From: Bacteroidales bacterium
GTDB taxonomy: Bacteria > Bacteroidota > Bacteroidia > Bacteroidales > F082
Length of the DNA stretch: 33,494 bases
Reading direction: 5' to 3'
Assembly (NCBI GenBank): GCA_017645275.1
Contig: JAGCPH010000032.1
Span: 1-33,494, forward strand
The notes under the pieces were generated by a model. That model saw nothing but the letters and a program-made list of their open reading frames with translations. It searched no databases and had not been told where the DNA came from. Both the position numbers and the translations under genes were made by a program. Of this stretch, positions 31,185 through 33,494 are shown in pieces (the stretch's first letter is position 1; every line of letters starts with the position of its first letter).

Positions 31185-33404
31185 ATGAAAAAGATATATA
31201 TCATACTAATCACTATCGCGCTCATCGCCGTCACCGTTTTCTTCCATCAAAGAAAAGAGAACCGTGAGAACACAGAGATGGAACGCTTTGCACAAGTCAT
31301 CGCCGACGAATCAGATGTTGAATTCGAAAATGCCACATTGAAAATCATCGACGAGATAAAAAACATCAATTTTCCTGGAGAAGACAGCATTAGTCAATTT
31401 CTTGAAACAAATTATTTCAAAAAGGCCGAGATTTTCAAAAACTATGACATAGTTTCGTCTGTTTGCGACAGTAACACGTATTTTAACTACAACAACGCTT
31501 CATTTTCGTGCATAGAATACTTCAACGAGCTGATGTGTATCAATAAAATTAATGCCAGAAGCAATGAACTTTACAACATCGACGAGCCTACACCTAATAT
31601 TTATTATATCGCAAAAGTTGATCTCAAAGACTCGCAGACGCTCTTTATCGAGTTTTATAAGGAGAAAAATATTGCAACTAATCTTAAAAACTACTCATTC
31701 GGTATTTACAATAACGACATTCTTCATTATAAAGTCGGTAATTATCTCTATCCAAACAACATCAACAATTTTATCTCACAAGAGGCTGGTCTGCACAAAG
31801 GAAAGAAGTTTAAACACTTCATTCTCAATGACTTAGACAACAATAAATCTATAATTGTCTCCATTGAATCGGAACGCTGGATGCGATATGTGGCTCCTTT
31901 CTCGTTTATCTTTTTAGCCCTGCTCCTCGCCTACTTCCTGTATATCTACTTCGAAAAAGACCGCTCTACCCTATTCAAAAAGAGCTTCCACAGCAAGATG
32001 CAGCTGACGATATTCCTCACGCTGACAATATCATTTGTAGCTATTGGTATTGTCTCATTTGTCTTTTTGAAAAACAATATCACGAAAAAGACGCAGGTTG
32101 AGCAATACAAGCAGGCGAATATCATTCGTAACAAATTGGAAACCAATATGTTAAGCGAGAACAGTCTCAATAACACCGAGTATCTTCAATATCTTGAAGA
32201 GACGTTTTTCTGCGACATAAACATTTATAATCTTGAGGGAATACTGATAAATTCAACCATAGAGAACACTCATCTCTTGATTGATTCCATAAACAAAGAG
32301 GCTTACTCAGTAATTTTCAAGGAAGATGCTGGTTATCATGTGCAAGACGAAGTGATTAACGAGGAAAAATGCACTTCCTACTATTTCCCTATTCTCGACG
32401 AAACAAATAGTCTGGCGGCTATTTTGAATGTTGTTTACTTCGCTTCGCAATCTGAATACGACGACAATCTAGCAGATTTTGCGCTGAATTATATCAATAT
32501 CATAATTGTTTTGCTTGGTATCTCTTCGATTATTGTTCTTCTTATTACTCAAAGGACACTTAAGCCATTGAAAATCATAGAGGAACAGATGGGAAAAGTG
32601 CGGTTGGACGGTCATAACGAGCCAATCAACTTCCGTGGCCGTGATGAGATTGGAGCGTTGGTGGAGCAATATAATAAGATGTGTCGGCAACTCGAGGACA
32701 GTGCTAACAAGCTGGCACGTAACGAACGCGAGAATGCTTGGCGCGAGATGGCACGTCAGGTGGCACACGAGATCAAGAACCCGCTCACCCCTATGAGGCT
32801 GAACATAGAGTATTTACAGATGCTTTGGGACAGAAAAGATCCAAAATTTGAGGAAAATTTGAAGGAAACACTGAATTCTTTGCTTGAGCAGATAGATACC
32901 TTGTCGAAGATTGCCACAGCGTTTTCTGACTATGCAAAGCTGCCCGAAAACAAGCCAACAACATTCGACCTCGCTGAGTTGCTTAAAAGCACTATAAAGC
33001 TCTATGACGTTGAGAAAAACATAGTTATCTCATTGAATTACAATGAGAATGAAGACTGGTCGATTTATGCCGACAAGAACAATCTTGGCAGAGTTATTGG
33101 CAACATCATAAAGAATGCTATACAAGCCATCGGTAACAAAGAAGACGGATGTATTGACTTGACACTCAATAGGTTAGAAGAAAGATACAAGATTGATATT
33201 ACCGATAACGGCTGCGGCATCAAAGACGACGACAAAGCAAAGATTTTCTTCCCTAATTTCACCACCAAGTCGAGTGGAATGGGTGTAGGATTGTCTGTGT
33301 CGCAGGATATCATCCAGGGGATGGGAGGCAACATCACATTCACCAGTGAAGAAGGAAAAGGCACAATTTTCACAATTGATATACCTATTTTAAAAGAAAA
33401 GTAA
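31185..33404 (+). CDS. NtrY-like membrane sensor histidine kinase
   Basis: This is a 739-residue protein. Membrane helices lie at about 3-21, 229-250, 272-294 and 433-453, so two extracytoplasmic regions are likely. A HAMP segment follows (about 455-505, LKPLKIIEEQMGKVR, GRDEIGALVEQYNKM). The dimerisation domain has the phospho-acceptor His528 in ARQVAHEIKNPLTPMRLNIEYLQ. The NPLTP form is typical of NtrY-type kinases. The ATPase domain shows NIIKNAIQAI (N box), DNGCGI (G1) and GMGVGLSVSQDII (G2). NtrY-type kinases usually act on NtrC-like sigma-54 activators. No response regulator is visible before the window ends. A sigma-54-like promoter lies directly upstream. Confidence 0.88.
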   Translation: MKKIYIILITIALIAVTVFFHQRKENRENTEMERFAQVIADESDVEFENATLKIIDEIKNINFPGEDSISQFLETNYFKKAEIFKNYDIVSSVCDSNTYFNYNNASFSCIEYFNELMCINKINARSNELYNIDEPTPNIYYIAKVDLKDSQTLFIEFYKEKNIATNLKNYSFGIYNNDILHYKVGNYLYPNNINNFISQEAGLHKGKKFKHFILNDLDNNKSIIVSIESERWMRYVAPFSFIFLALLLAYFLYIYFEKDRSTLFKKSFHSKMQLTIFLTLTISFVAIGIVSFVFLKNNITKKTQVEQYKQANIIRNKLETNMLSENSLNNTEYLQYLEETFFCDINIYNLEGILINSTIENTHLLIDSINKEAYSVIFKEDAGYHVQDEVINEEKCTSYYFPILDETNSLAAILNVVYFASQSEYDDNLADFALNYINIIIVLLGISSIIVLLITQRTLKPLKIIEEQMGKVRLDGHNEPINFRGRDEIGALVEQYNKMCRQLEDSANKLARNERENAWREMARQVAHEIKNPLTPMRLNIEYLQMLWDRKDPKFEENLKETLNSLLEQIDTLSKIATAFSDYAKLPENKPTTFDLAELLKSTIKLYDVEKNIVISLNYNENEDWSIYADKNNLGRVIGNIIKNAIQAIGNKEDGCIDLTLNRLEERYKIDITDNGCGIKDDDKAKIFFPNFTTKSSGMGVGLSVSQDIIQGMGGNITFTSEEGKGTIFTIDIPILKEK

Positions 33405-33429
33405 TAAATTTGCAAAAATTTTGTTATGT

Positions 33430-33457
33430 GTAGAGACGCGCCATGGCACGTCTTTAC
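33430..33457. repeat. 28-bp palindromic repeat, copy C (intergenic)
   Basis: The ends GTAGAGACG/CGTCTTTAC are nearly complementary and match copies A and B, but the core is GCCATGGC instead of CACGGCCGTG. It lies 26 bp after the histidine kinase stop. The remaining 37 bp to the window edge show nothing that I can assign. Confidence 0.7.
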
Positions 33458-33494
33458 AAAATTGCGAATAAAATGAGCAATAATCCAATTAAAG

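Overview
The window looks like a chromosomal segment of a member of the Bacteroidota, probably Bacteroidales-like. The evidence is C-terminal type IX secretion (T9SS) sorting domains on four surface proteins, promoters of the TTTG/TAnnTTTG type, a fused FeoA-FeoB iron transporter, a DUF4175-type coiled-coil membrane protein, and AT-rich spacers between genes of moderate GC. All long reading frames lack internal TAG, so the standard code applies. No phage, transposase, integrase or CRISPR array is visible.

Region 1 (1-9168) is a sulfur-acquisition district. It starts with the tail of an outer-membrane barrel protein, a YeiH-family (UPF0324) putative sulfate exporter and a small two-helix membrane protein. 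Next come a tRNA-Cys gene with its terminator and a convergent membrane-anchored AraC-type regulator. Then follows a tightly packed run: a PstS-like binding lipoprotein, PstC-like and PstA-like permeases, a PstB-like ATPase, CysD, CysN without an APS-kinase domain, and an iron-sulfur APS-reductase-type CysH. The first five genes of the run are at most 18 bp apart. Transporter and enzymes therefore look like one transcription unit, and I infer that the Pst-type importer carries sulfate or a related oxyanion. phoU is absent.

Region 2 (9169-12580) holds a barrel-protein gene with an amber stop at the end of its signal peptide, then feoAB behind a strong iron-box-like palindrome array, then two tiny Cys-rich genes that overlap tail to tail on opposite strands.

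Region 3 (12583-18736) is surface biology. A cobalamin riboswitch on the minus strand precedes two translationally coupled T9SS-exported proteins and the CWC gene. On the plus strand, divergently, lies a 1167-residue T9SS protein with adhesin-like domains and six InlB-type repeats, closed by a bidirectional terminator.

Region 4 (18735-24136) holds folB and gltX on the minus strand, a TPR-membrane-HTH regulator sharing a divergent promoter region with gltX, and a GLUG-repeat T9SS protein.

Region 5 (24289-33494) holds the DUF4175-type protein, ybeY, mnmG (gidA), a zinc-ribbon methyltransferase and an NtrY-like histidine kinase. Two near-perfect parS sites bracket mnmG, which suggests that the window lies near the chromosome origin. 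Two inverted copies of a ~100-bp hairpin element bracket ybeY-mnmG.

The most unusual signals are the transporter-sulfate enzyme operon, the B12-riboswitch surface-protein operon, the parS pair, and a family of four 28-bp palindromic repeats. Two of these lie in frame inside unrelated genes, and one supplies the stop codon of gltX.
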